A stretch of 64,000 bases of DNA from Palsa-1400 sp036501625 (GTDB lineage: Bacteria; Verrucomicrobiota; Verrucomicrobiia; Limisphaerales; Palsa-1400). The notes under the pieces are model-generated. The model was given only the letters and a program-made list of their open reading frames with translations. It was not told the origin of the DNA and did no database searches. Within the stretch, counting starts at the first letter, position 1, and each line of letters opens with the position of its first letter. The stretch spans positions 9,914-73,913 of the forward strand of contig DASXZY010000026.1 in assembly GCA_036501625.1 (NCBI GenBank). The letters run 5' to 3'. Made by a program: the position numbers and the translations under genes. Positions 53,032 through 61,583 of the stretch are shown here, one piece after another.

Positions 53032-54582
53032 ATGAAATCGACCCTTTGCCTGCTGGGCGCTCTCTGTCTCGCAGAGATCGCAGCGCTGGGGCAGGCCGCG
53101 GACGCGCCGCTCAACGCCACCCTGCTTGTCAATACTCGCCAGCCCGGCGCGATTATCAATCGCAACATTTACGGGCAGTTCTCCGAACACCTCGGCCATT
53201 GCATTTACGGAGGCGTCTGGGTGGGCGAGGACAGCCCGATTCCCAACACGCGCGGCATCCGCAATGATGTCGTGGGCGCCCTCAAGGCATTGAAGGTGCC
53301 GGTCTTGCGCTGGCCGGGCGGATGTTTCGCCGACGAATATCATTGGAAGGACGGCATCGGCCCGCGCGATCAGCGGCCTTCCATGATTAACACTCACTGG
53401 GGCGGCGTGACCGAGAACAACGCTTTCGGCACGCATGAGTTCATGGATTTTTGCGAACAGATCGGCGCGCAGCCCTACGTGTGCGGCAACCTCGGCAGCG
53501 GCACGGTGCAGGAAATGATGGAATGGGTCGAATACATGACCTCTGACGCCCAATCGCCCATGGCCAATCTCCGCCGCAAAAATGGCCGGGCCGAGCCGTG
53601 GAAGGTGGCCTTTTTCGGCGTGGGCAATGAGAGCTGGGGCTGCGGAGGCGACATGCCGCCGGATTTCTACGCGGAGAATTTTCTTCGCTACAACACCTTT
53701 GTCAAAGATTATTCCGGCAACCGCGTCTATCGCATCGCCTGCGGAGCCAATGGCGCGGATTACAAGTGGACCGAGTCGGTCATGTCCATCGCCGGGCGGC
53801 ATCTGAACGGATTGTCGCTCCATTATTATTGCGGCACGGGGCGCGACAGCCATTCGGCCACGGAATTCGGCGAGGGCGACTGGATTTATCTGCTCAACCG
53901 GGCGTCGCACATGGAGGAACTCATCAGCCGCCACTCGCAAATCATGGACCGTTACGACCCGGACAAGAAGGCCGGCCTCATGGTCGATGAATGGGGCGCG
54001 TGGCACAACGTGGAACCGGGGACCAACCCCGGATTTCTTTACCAGCAAAATACATTGCGTGACGCCTTGGTCGCGGGCCTGACGCTGAACATTTTCAACC
54101 GCCACAGCGACCGCGTCAAAATGGCCAACATCGCGCAATTGGTGAACGTTCTCCAGGCCATGATCCTGACGGACAATGAGAAAATGGTCTTGACGCCAAC
54201 TTATTACGTTTTCCAAATGTATGCCGTTCACCAGGACGCCATTCTCCTGCCTTCCGAGGTCGCCTCGCCGCGGTACACACTGGGAGACGACTCGATTCCC
54301 GCCGTCACCGTTTCGGCTTCGCGCGATAACGGAGGCAAAGTCCACATCTCGTTGACGAACGCCGATCCGCATCACTCAATCAATCTCTCGGGCGTGCTGG
54401 ACGGAATGGCGGCTTCGTCGGTATCCGGGCGGATGCTGACGGCGCCCGCGATCAATTCCTACAATTCCTTCACGGCTCCCAATACGGTGCAAATGACCAC
54501 GCTGGAAGACGCGAAAATCGACGGCGGCAAACTGGCCGTCACGCTGCCGCCGAAGTCGGTTGTGATGCTGGAAATTCAGTGA
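53032..54582 (+). CDS. Alpha-L-arabinofuranosidase (GH51), exported
   Basis: The protein has 516 aa. A signal peptide ends near LGQAAD. The acid/base is Glu200 (GVGNESWGCGG) and the nucleophile Glu320 (LMVDEWGAWH). NRNIYGQFSEHLGHCIYGGV opens the TIM barrel, and VLRWPGGCFADEYHWKDGI is the family's substrate loop. A C-terminal beta-sandwich ends it. It removes terminal alpha-L-arabinofuranose from arabinan or arabinogalactan side chains. GH51 enzymes are often cytoplasmic; this one should leave the cytoplasm. Confidence 0.93.
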   Translation: MKSTLCLLGALCLAEIAALGQAADAPLNATLLVNTRQPGAIINRNIYGQFSEHLGHCIYGGVWVGEDSPIPNTRGIRNDVVGALKALKVPVLRWPGGCFADEYHWKDGIGPRDQRPSMINTHWGGVTENNAFGTHEFMDFCEQIGAQPYVCGNLGSGTVQEMMEWVEYMTSDAQSPMANLRRKNGRAEPWKVAFFGVGNESWGCGGDMPPDFYAENFLRYNTFVKDYSGNRVYRIACGANGADYKWTESVMSIAGRHLNGLSLHYYCGTGRDSHSATEFGEGDWIYLLNRASHMEELISRHSQIMDRYDPDKKAGLMVDEWGAWHNVEPGTNPGFLYQQNTLRDALVAGLTLNIFNRHSDRVKMANIAQLVNVLQAMILTDNEKMVLTPTYYVFQMYAVHQDAILLPSEVASPRYTLGDDSIPAVTVSASRDNGGKVHISLTNADPHHSINLSGVLDGMAASSVSGRMLTAPAINSYNSFTAPNTVQMTTLEDAKIDGGKLAVTLPPKSVVMLEIQ

Positions 54583-54597
54583 ACACTTGGCCAAACT

Positions 54598-56364
54598 ATG
54601 AACCTCAAACGCTGGAGCATGATCGGAATCGCCATTGCAACATTATCGGCCGGGTTGAATCTTTCGGCGCAGGAGGAGGACGCCAAATTGGAGTCGTTCT
54701 TCAAGCAGTACCTCGAACAGCAATTCCGCCAGCAGCCCACGAGCGCGACCAGCCTTGGCGACCACCGCTTCGACGGGATGCTGGATGACGTTTCGCCAGC
54801 CGCGCGCCGGGACTGGCTCAAACGCGACCGCGACACTCTCTCGCGCCTGCCCAAGGAAGTCGATTACGCCAAGTTGACCCGCGACGGCCAGATCGACTTC
54901 GAGATTTTTCAGCATGAGTTGACAACGTCGCTATGGCTGACAAAGAACACGCACCCATTCGAGGAGGACCCGCGCGCGTACGGCGCATATATTAGTGACA
55001 GCATTTACGGACTCTTGACGCAATCGACGCTGCCCAAGGAAACCAACATCACGCATTGCCTGGAGCGCATGGCAAAAATTCCATGCGTGATCGCCACCGC
55101 CCGGCAAACGTTGACTCATCCGCCCAAGGCGATTCTGCAAACGGCCATCCATCAAAATCGCGGCGCGATTTCCTTTTACGAGACGGACCTTTTCCAATTC
55201 GCCGGGGACACGCCGCAATTGCCCCAGCTCAAAACGGCGGCGGCGCGCATCGCATCGGACTTGAAGGATTACCAGAAATTTCTGGAAGGCGATTTAACCG
55301 CGCGCGCGAGCGGGGGGTGGCGGCTGGGCCGCAAGAAGTTCACCCGCAAGCTCGATCTTGTGCTTGACGCTGGCATGACGGCCAGCCAGGTGCTTTCGGA
55401 CGCGGAGACGGAATTCGCCCGCGTGCAGCGGGATATGTATGTCATCGCCCGCCAGCTTTGGAGCCGCTACTTCCCCGGGCAGCCGCTTCCGCCCGATGAC
55501 CCCGCGGGCCGCCGCGAGACGATCACCAAAGTCATTGACTCCATCAATAAGGAGCACGGCAAGCCGGAAGACTTGGTGGCCGACGCGCGCGCCACAGTCG
55601 AGAACATCAAGAAATTCATCCGCGAAAACGACGTGCTGCGCTTGCCGGACCCGGACCGCTGCCAGGTGATTGAAATGCCCGAATTCAATCGCGGCAATTC
55701 GGCCGCCTACATGCAGAACGCGCCGCCGCTGGACCCGGACGCGCCGAGCTTTTACGCGGTCAGCCCGCCGCCGGCGGATTGGGACGCAAAACGAGTCGAG
55801 AGTTTTCTGGAGGAATACAACCACCACATGCTGCAAATCCTGACCATTCACGAAGCGTATCCCGGGCACTACGTGCAATTGGCTTATGCCGCGCGCGTCC
55901 CCTCGCTGATTCGGAAGGTTTACGGATCGGGCGCGTATATCGAAGGCTGGGCCGTCTATGGGGAGCAAAACATGCTTGACATGGGATATGGCAATGGCGA
56001 TTTGCGCCTGCGCATGATGCAACTGAAATTTTATCTGCGCGCCGTGGCCAACGCCATCCTGGACCACAAAATGCATTGCGACAACATGACCGACGGCGAG
56101 GCCATGAAAATGCTGGTGAACGATTGCTTTCAATCCGAAGGCGAAGCAAAGCTGAAGATCATTCGCGCCAAGCAAAGTTCGACGCAACTAAGCACCTATT
56201 TTGTCGGCCGCATGGGCCATTACCGCCTGCGCCAGAAAACGGAGCGGGAGTCAGGCCCCAACTTTAGCATTGGCCGCTACCACGAGGCCGTCATCTCCTG
56301 CGGCTCTGTCCCGTTGAAATACCTGCCCGAACTAGTCAAGACGAGATTGAGCCAGCCGCGCTAA
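54598..56364 (+). CDS. Exported DUF885 zinc metallopeptidase-like protein
   Basis: The protein has 588 aa. The signal peptide ends near LSAQEE. The zinc site is the DUF885 form HExxxGH, His418-Glu419-His424 (IHEAYPGHYVQ), with a downstream Glu in YIEGWAVYGEQ. The N-terminal FFKQYLEQQFRQQPTSATSLGDHRFD is the family opening. It is likely a carboxypeptidase-like helical enzyme. Nothing in it is specific to pectin, and its job in the locus is unclear. The gap to GH51 is only 15 bp, so it belongs to the operon. Confidence 0.85.
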   Translation: MNLKRWSMIGIAIATLSAGLNLSAQEEDAKLESFFKQYLEQQFRQQPTSATSLGDHRFDGMLDDVSPAARRDWLKRDRDTLSRLPKEVDYAKLTRDGQIDFEIFQHELTTSLWLTKNTHPFEEDPRAYGAYISDSIYGLLTQSTLPKETNITHCLERMAKIPCVIATARQTLTHPPKAILQTAIHQNRGAISFYETDLFQFAGDTPQLPQLKTAAARIASDLKDYQKFLEGDLTARASGGWRLGRKKFTRKLDLVLDAGMTASQVLSDAETEFARVQRDMYVIARQLWSRYFPGQPLPPDDPAGRRETITKVIDSINKEHGKPEDLVADARATVENIKKFIRENDVLRLPDPDRCQVIEMPEFNRGNSAAYMQNAPPLDPDAPSFYAVSPPPADWDAKRVESFLEEYNHHMLQILTIHEAYPGHYVQLAYAARVPSLIRKVYGSGAYIEGWAVYGEQNMLDMGYGNGDLRLRMMQLKFYLRAVANAILDHKMHCDNMTDGEAMKMLVNDCFQSEGEAKLKIIRAKQSSTQLSTYFVGRMGHYRLRQKTERESGPNFSIGRYHEAVISCGSVPLKYLPELVKTRLSQPR

Positions 56365-56430
56365 GCCCGTTGCAAAAGCGGCGGGAGGCGGTTGCGGGGG
56401 CGGGCAAAGGCTGCTATTCTCGGCGCCGAA

Positions 56431-59088
56431 ATGACCCTTCTGTTTCGATTTGCGCTGGCAGTTTGGCTGGCGGGAGCCGCAATGGGCGGCGCCGCGGCCG
56501 CGGCGGGGGATGACGCCCTGGCATGGCCTCCCATCACCCGGATGCAGAAGCCGTGGACTTATTGGTGGTGGATGGGCAGTGCTGTCGATACTAATAACAT
56601 CGCTCTTTCCCTGAAGCGCTTCCAGCAGGCGGGACTGGGCGGGGTTCATATTATTCCGATCTATGGCGCGAAAGGCTGGGAGTCAAACTATATTCAATAT
56701 CTCTCCCCGCGCTGGATGGACATGCTCGCCTTTACCGCGGCCGAGGCGGGGCGGCTTGACATGGGCGTCGATATGACCACCGGCACCGGATGGTGCCTGG
56801 GCGGGCCAGCCGTGACGGACGAAGACGCGGACGCCAGCCCTGTTGTCAAGTTGTTGGAAATCCAGGATGGCGGCGTCATTTCTGACAAATTTGAGAAGGG
56901 CAAATGGCAGGCGCTGATGGCCTTCAGCGAATCGGGCGATGGCAAAATCGACCTGCTGCCGAAAGTGGAGGACGACGGCACGGTTCGCTGGACGGCCGCG
57001 GGAGGGGCCTGGCGTGTATTCGCCATTGGGCAAAAACCTTCGGGCCAAAAGGTCAAGCGCGCCGCGCCGGGCGGCGAAGGCTGGATGCTCAATCCGTTTT
57101 ACGGGCCAGCGGTGAGCCATTACATGCAGTGGTTCGAGCAGGCCTTCCAATCTTACACCGGCCCCAAGCCGCGCGCCCTTTACCAGGATTCCTACGAGTA
57201 CCGCTCGAGTTGGTCGCCAGATTTGTTCGCGCAATTCGAGCGCCGCCGCGGCTACCGTTTGCAGGATCAATTGCCGGCGCTCTTCGGCGAGGCTGCCAAC
57301 CCCATCCGCGCGCGCGTCAAGAGTGATTACCGCGAAACGCTTTCCGACATGATGGTCGAGGACGCCATGCCGGTTTGGGTGCGCTGGGCGCACGAGCACG
57401 GTTGCGACGTCCGCTACCAGGCCCACGGGGCGCCGGGCAATTTGCTTGATCTTTACGCGCTGGCCGACACGCCGGAAACGGAGATGTTTCATCTTGACCG
57501 CGACAAGCTGGTTTCCAAATTCGCCTCTTCGGCCGGGCACGTGGCCGGGCGGGCGCGGATTTCCAGCGAGACCGGCACCTGGCTGGCGGAGCATTTCACC
57601 GAAACGCTGGCGGAGATGAAGTTTCTGCAGGACGACCTGTTTCTGAGCGGAGTCAACAATATTTATTATCATGGCTGCTGTTATTCTCCGGAAGAGGCCG
57701 GCTGGCCGGGCTGGCATTTTTACGCCTCCTTCGAAATGAATCCCGCCAACTCCATCTGGCGCGACACCCCGGCCCTGAACGCTTACGCCGCGCGCTGCCA
57801 AGCGCTCCTGCAATCCGGCCGGCCCGACAGCGACATTCTTCTTTACTGGCCCGTCCACGATTATTGGAACAATTCCGCCGGCCGCGTCCAGCCCTTCACC
57901 GTTCATGCCCGCGAGTGGCTGGAAGACCAGCCGGTCGGAAAGACCGCAGCCTGGCTTTGGGATCATGGCTGGCAATTTGACTACGTGTCCGGCCGGCAAT
58001 TGGCCGGCATGGAAGCGGCGGGCGGGATGGCCAAGCCGCCGGGCGGCAGCTACCGGGCGATTGTCATCCCCTCCTGCGAACTGATGCCGCTGGACACGTT
58101 GAGCAATCTCATCCGCCTGGCAGCCGGCGGAGTCAATGTGATATTTGACAAGCAATTTCCTTCGGATGTTCCCGGCTTGGGGCATCTGGAAACGCGGCGC
58201 GGCCAATTGCGCGCGCTGCTGGCCCGCGCCAAAAACACGCCCGGCCTGCGCGCCGGAGACCTGGGGGCAGAACTGGCCGCGAGCGGAATCGCGCGCGAGA
58301 CGCTGGCGGATCATCCCGGTTTGATGTGCATCCGCCGCGCGGATGACGAGGGCCGGATTTATTTCGCGGCTAATCGCGGCACGAATGATTTCGACGGCGC
58401 GCTGGACCTGGCGGCTCAAGCCGTGACGATCGTCATGCTTGACCCGATGACGGGCGCCAGCGGGGTGGTGATGCCGGTTGGGGGATCGCATGTGCGCGTT
58501 CAATTGGCGGCCGGCCAATCGCTTTTTCTGCGCGCGCTGGCCAAAGAGAAGATCACCGCGCCCGCCTGGAAGTATTGGGACGCTGCTGGCGGCGCGGTTC
58601 CATTGGACGGGGTGTGGCAGGTCGTTTTTATCGAGGGCGGCCCGGAAATGCCGGCCCCGTTTGCCGCGGACCATCTGGCTTCCTGGACGCAGCTCAGCGA
58701 CACCAACGCGCAGCGCTTCGCCGGGGCGGCCCGTTACACGCTGCATTTTGACGCGCCGCGGCCCAGTCAAGAAGATTGGCGGCTGGACCTCGGCCGGGTT
58801 TGCCAGAGCGCCCGCGTCCGTTTGAACGGCCAGGAAATCGGCACGCTGATCGCCCCGCCATTCCGGACCGTTGTGAGCCATCTCAAAGCCAAAGACAATG
58901 TGCTGGAGGTGGAAGTCTGCAATGTTTCCGCCAATCGCATTCGCGATTTGGACCGGCGCGGCGTCAAGTGGAAAAGTTACCATGACATCAATTTTGTCAA
59001 TCTCGACTACCGGCCGTTCGACGCCTCGAACTGGCCCTTGACGGACTCCGGCTTGCTCGGACCGGTGACGCTGACGCCGCTGCGGTGA
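56431..59088 (+). CDS. GH106-type alpha-L-rhamnosidase, exported
   Basis: The protein has 885 aa from ATG 56431; a GTG or similar codon at 56392 would add 13 residues before the signal peptide (LLFRFALAVWLAGAAMGGAAAAA). The opening PWTYWWWMGSAVDTNNIALS and GLGGVHIIPIYGAKGWE, and DMTTGTGWCLGGP are the family's N-terminal barrel. Acidic residues in YQDSYEYRSSW and ARISSETGTWLAEHFT are active-site candidates. The C-terminal WRLDLGRVCQSARVRLNGQE is a CBM-like fold. It removes rhamnose from RG-I fragments. A TTGCGG-N17-TATTCT promoter-like pair ends at 56420. Confidence 0.85.
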   Translation: MTLLFRFALAVWLAGAAMGGAAAAAGDDALAWPPITRMQKPWTYWWWMGSAVDTNNIALSLKRFQQAGLGGVHIIPIYGAKGWESNYIQYLSPRWMDMLAFTAAEAGRLDMGVDMTTGTGWCLGGPAVTDEDADASPVVKLLEIQDGGVISDKFEKGKWQALMAFSESGDGKIDLLPKVEDDGTVRWTAAGGAWRVFAIGQKPSGQKVKRAAPGGEGWMLNPFYGPAVSHYMQWFEQAFQSYTGPKPRALYQDSYEYRSSWSPDLFAQFERRRGYRLQDQLPALFGEAANPIRARVKSDYRETLSDMMVEDAMPVWVRWAHEHGCDVRYQAHGAPGNLLDLYALADTPETEMFHLDRDKLVSKFASSAGHVAGRARISSETGTWLAEHFTETLAEMKFLQDDLFLSGVNNIYYHGCCYSPEEAGWPGWHFYASFEMNPANSIWRDTPALNAYAARCQALLQSGRPDSDILLYWPVHDYWNNSAGRVQPFTVHAREWLEDQPVGKTAAWLWDHGWQFDYVSGRQLAGMEAAGGMAKPPGGSYRAIVIPSCELMPLDTLSNLIRLAAGGVNVIFDKQFPSDVPGLGHLETRRGQLRALLARAKNTPGLRAGDLGAELAASGIARETLADHPGLMCIRRADDEGRIYFAANRGTNDFDGALDLAAQAVTIVMLDPMTGASGVVMPVGGSHVRVQLAAGQSLFLRALAKEKITAPAWKYWDAAGGAVPLDGVWQVVFIEGGPEMPAPFAADHLASWTQLSDTNAQRFAGAARYTLHFDAPRPSQEDWRLDLGRVCQSARVRLNGQEIGTLIAPPFRTVVSHLKAKDNVLEVEVCNVSANRIRDLDRRGVKWKSYHDINFVNLDYRPFDASNWPLTDSGLLGPVTLTPLR

Positions 59089-60208
59089 TCTCCTGCCCGC
59101 GGGCGAAGACTCGAACCTTTGAAGAATCGTCTGAAACCAAACAGAAATCAGCGGGCCGGCCGGCCGCCAATCCAAAGCGCAATCCCATAAAGCGCGCGGG
59201 CTGCCCGGACATCGCGGGCCACAATTCCCGCCAACTTTTTCCAAGCATGGCGGCCGCGCGAAAAATGCCATCGACCGGGCGCAGCGCGGAGCCGGCAAAA
59301 TTGCTCCGGCCAGGCTGGCGCGCGATGCCGTCCGGCCCGGCTTCGAGCGCCAGAGCGCCCAGCGTGTAACGCCCGGGCGGCGCGCCCGCGGCGGCCGTCG
59401 CATCAGTCACATAAAATCTTCGGCCTGGCGGGAGCAGCCGGTGCGCCAAACGGAAAAGGGCGGGCGAGATGTGGGTGCCATCGGGAATCAAACTGGCCGT
59501 GAGGACTGAATTATCCAGCGCGCGCCAGAGGATATTGTCGTGGCGGTCCAATTCTTGCGGGCAGGCGTTGCCAAGATGAGTGAAGCCGGTCGCGCCGGCG
59601 CGCACAGCCGCCTGGATGATTTCCGCGGAAGCATCGGTGTGGCCCAGGCTGACTTTGATGCCGAGGGAAACGGCCAGGGCGATGGCTTCCAGCGCGCCGG
59701 GCCGTTCCGGGGCGATTGTCAGTAATAGCGCATCGCGCCCGGCCAGCGCGCGCAGTTCGCGGATTTTTTCCGGCGCCGGGTTCAGGGTCAGGGCCGGATT
59801 GTGCGCGCCGTGAAAGCCGGGTTTGTCCGAGATAAACGGCCCCTCGATATGCCAGCCGGCGATGGCGGAACGCAAATCGTCCGAGGCCGCGCGCAAGGCG
59901 GCCGCGCGCCGCAACCGCTCCGTCATCCGGGGCCACTCGTCCGTGATCAACGTGAAAAGAAAGCGGCCGCAACCGGCCTGCCGCAGGGCGAGAACGGCCC
60001 GTTCCAAATCGCGCGCGCTGAGATCATCGCGCTGAAAATCGACGCCGGCAAAACCATTGACCTGCAAATCAAAAAGCGGCGGGGCCAGCCATATATTTTT
60101 CGGCGCGGAGCGGGCTGGCCGCACATGCTCAATCAATCCGTTTTTCCACGCGAGCCGCACGGGCTTCCCTGAATCCCAATGGCGGCCGCAGACGTTGCCG
60201 CTAGACAT
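58997..60208 (-). CDS. N-acetylglucosamine-6-phosphate deacetylase-like amidohydrolase
   Basis: The protein has 403 aa from ATG 60208, overlapping the GlcF stop by 8 bp. The amidohydrolase barrel shows PPLFDLQVNGFAGVDFQ, GWHIEGPFISDKPGFHGAHN (metal Glu), VSLGHTDAS, GFTHLGNACPQELDRHD, FYVTDATAAAGAPPG (catalytic Asp) and AGSALRPVDGIFRAA. It deacetylates GlcNAc-6-phosphate or a related amino sugar. The end after FARGQEI is a basic, low-complexity tail that runs 92 bp into the 3' end of the convergent GH106 gene, so the true stop may have been displaced. Confidence 0.85.
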   Translation of the reverse strand: MSSGNVCGRHWDSGKPVRLAWKNGLIEHVRPARSAPKNIWLAPPLFDLQVNGFAGVDFQRDDLSARDLERAVLALRQAGCGRFLFTLITDEWPRMTERLRRAAALRAASDDLRSAIAGWHIEGPFISDKPGFHGAHNPALTLNPAPEKIRELRALAGRDALLLTIAPERPGALEAIALAVSLGIKVSLGHTDASAEIIQAAVRAGATGFTHLGNACPQELDRHDNILWRALDNSVLTASLIPDGTHISPALFRLAHRLLPPGRRFYVTDATAAAGAPPGRYTLGALALEAGPDGIARQPGRSNFAGSALRPVDGIFRAAAMLGKSWRELWPAMSGQPARFMGLRFGLAAGRPADFCLVSDDSSKVRVFARGQEITAAASASPVRASRSPSRASSRRRTAGSRD

Positions 60209-61553
60209 GAGACGAAGATGTTTCAGCGCGATAGGCCTCGGCCAGCAGCGTAATTGGATGGACGAGGCGGACGGGAACATTGTCCCGGCGGATTCCGTTG
60301 GCGATGTGAGCGAGGCAGCCGGGGTTGCCGGCGGCCACGACGGAGGCTCCGGTTGAAACAATATGTTTGACTTTGCGGTTCAGCAGTTCGCCCGCCATTT
60401 CCGGCTGGATTAAATTGTAAATGCCGGCGCTGCCGCAGCACCAGGCGCTTTCCGGCAATTCGATCAATGACAAATTGGGGATCGCCCGCAGAAGCTGGCG
60501 CGGCTGGGCGGTGATTTTCTGGCCGTGGCACAAATGACAGGCCTCGTGATAGGTAACGCTCTGGGGAGGCGCGCCCGGCTTGGGCGGAGTGAGGCCGATT
60601 TGCCCCAGCCACTCGTGGATGTCCTTCAGTTTCGCGTCCCACTGCGCGGCGCTTTTTTGATAGGCTGGGTCATCCGCCAGGAGGCTCGCGTAATGTTTTA
60701 AGTGCGACCCGCAGCCGGCGGCATTGCTGATAATGGCGTCGAATTCCGAGGGTGGAAATTGATCGATGTTTTTTCGCGCGAGGCGCCGGGCCATCTCCAA
60801 TTCGCCATTGTGCGCGTGAAGGGAGCCGCAGCATGATTGACAGGCTGGGGTGGCGACTTCGCAGCCGTTGCGGGCCAGCACTTCGGCGGTGTCGCGGTTG
60901 ACATCGCTGTACATAAGATCCTGCGCGCAGCCAGTCAGGAGGGCGACGCGATATTTCTTTGGCCCGGCCGCTGGAAGGACGGGTGGAATCATCGCGGAGG
61001 AAAACTTCGGCTGGATGGCCGGGGTCATCGCTTCCAATTCCCGCAGGCGCCGCGGCAGCAGCCGCAAAACTCCGGAACCGCGCACCAGCCCTTGCAGGCC
61101 CAGCCGTTGATAAAGCCGGATGAGCGCGCCGGCGAAACGGAGCCGCGCCAAATCCATGAAAAGCCAGTTGAGTGTCAGCCCGCGGATGAAACCGCGTTTG
61201 GGCGAGCGCAGGACGCCGCTCTGTTCCGCCTCCGCGCGCGCGTGCTCGAACAATTCCGCGTAGTTGACACCGGCGGGGCAGGCCGTCATGCAGGCCAGGC
61301 AGCCAAGGCAAAAATACATTTCGTCGGCGAAGCCCCGGGTGGCTTCGAGCCGCCCGTCCGCGATGGCGCGCATGAGAGCGATGCGGCCGCGGGGGCTGTT
61401 GCGCTCGAGTTTGGTGGCGTCGTAAGTGGGGCACGCGGGCAGGCACAGGCCGCAATGCATGCACTGCTGGATGACGGAATAATCCAGCGCGCGCAACGGC
61501 GAGGGCCGGAGGGCGGACGCGGGAGGAGCGGCTTCGTGATGAGTGGAGGACAT
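60201..61553 (-). CDS. glcF: Glycolate oxidase iron-sulfur subunit
   Basis: The protein has 450 aa. Two ferredoxin-type clusters lie at CMHCGLCLPACPTY (near residue 31) and CLGCLACMTACPAG (near residue 82). Two CCG domains follow (CQSCCGSLHAHNGE; YHEACHLCHGQ ... WCCGSAGIYNLIQP). With GlcD it oxidises glycolate or D-lactate and passes electrons to the quinone pool. No glcD or glcE is in the window; they may lie elsewhere. The stop overlaps the NagA-like start by 8 bp, which implies co-translation. Confidence 0.92.
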   Translation of the reverse strand: MSSTHHEAAPPASALRPSPLRALDYSVIQQCMHCGLCLPACPTYDATKLERNSPRGRIALMRAIADGRLEATRGFADEMYFCLGCLACMTACPAGVNYAELFEHARAEAEQSGVLRSPKRGFIRGLTLNWLFMDLARLRFAGALIRLYQRLGLQGLVRGSGVLRLLPRRLRELEAMTPAIQPKFSSAMIPPVLPAAGPKKYRVALLTGCAQDLMYSDVNRDTAEVLARNGCEVATPACQSCCGSLHAHNGELEMARRLARKNIDQFPPSEFDAIISNAAGCGSHLKHYASLLADDPAYQKSAAQWDAKLKDIHEWLGQIGLTPPKPGAPPQSVTYHEACHLCHGQKITAQPRQLLRAIPNLSLIELPESAWCCGSAGIYNLIQPEMAGELLNRKVKHIVSTGASVVAAGNPGCLAHIANGIRRDNVPVRLVHPITLLAEAYRAETSSSHV

Positions 61554-61583
61554 TAAATCTCAATTGCGGACATTAAAAATAAG

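Noticed and set aside
56683..59403. 906-codon minus-strand frame across the GH106 gene
   Set aside because: It mirrors the rhamnosidase codon structure, includes no signal peptide or motif, and would overlap the deacetylase gene in another frame.
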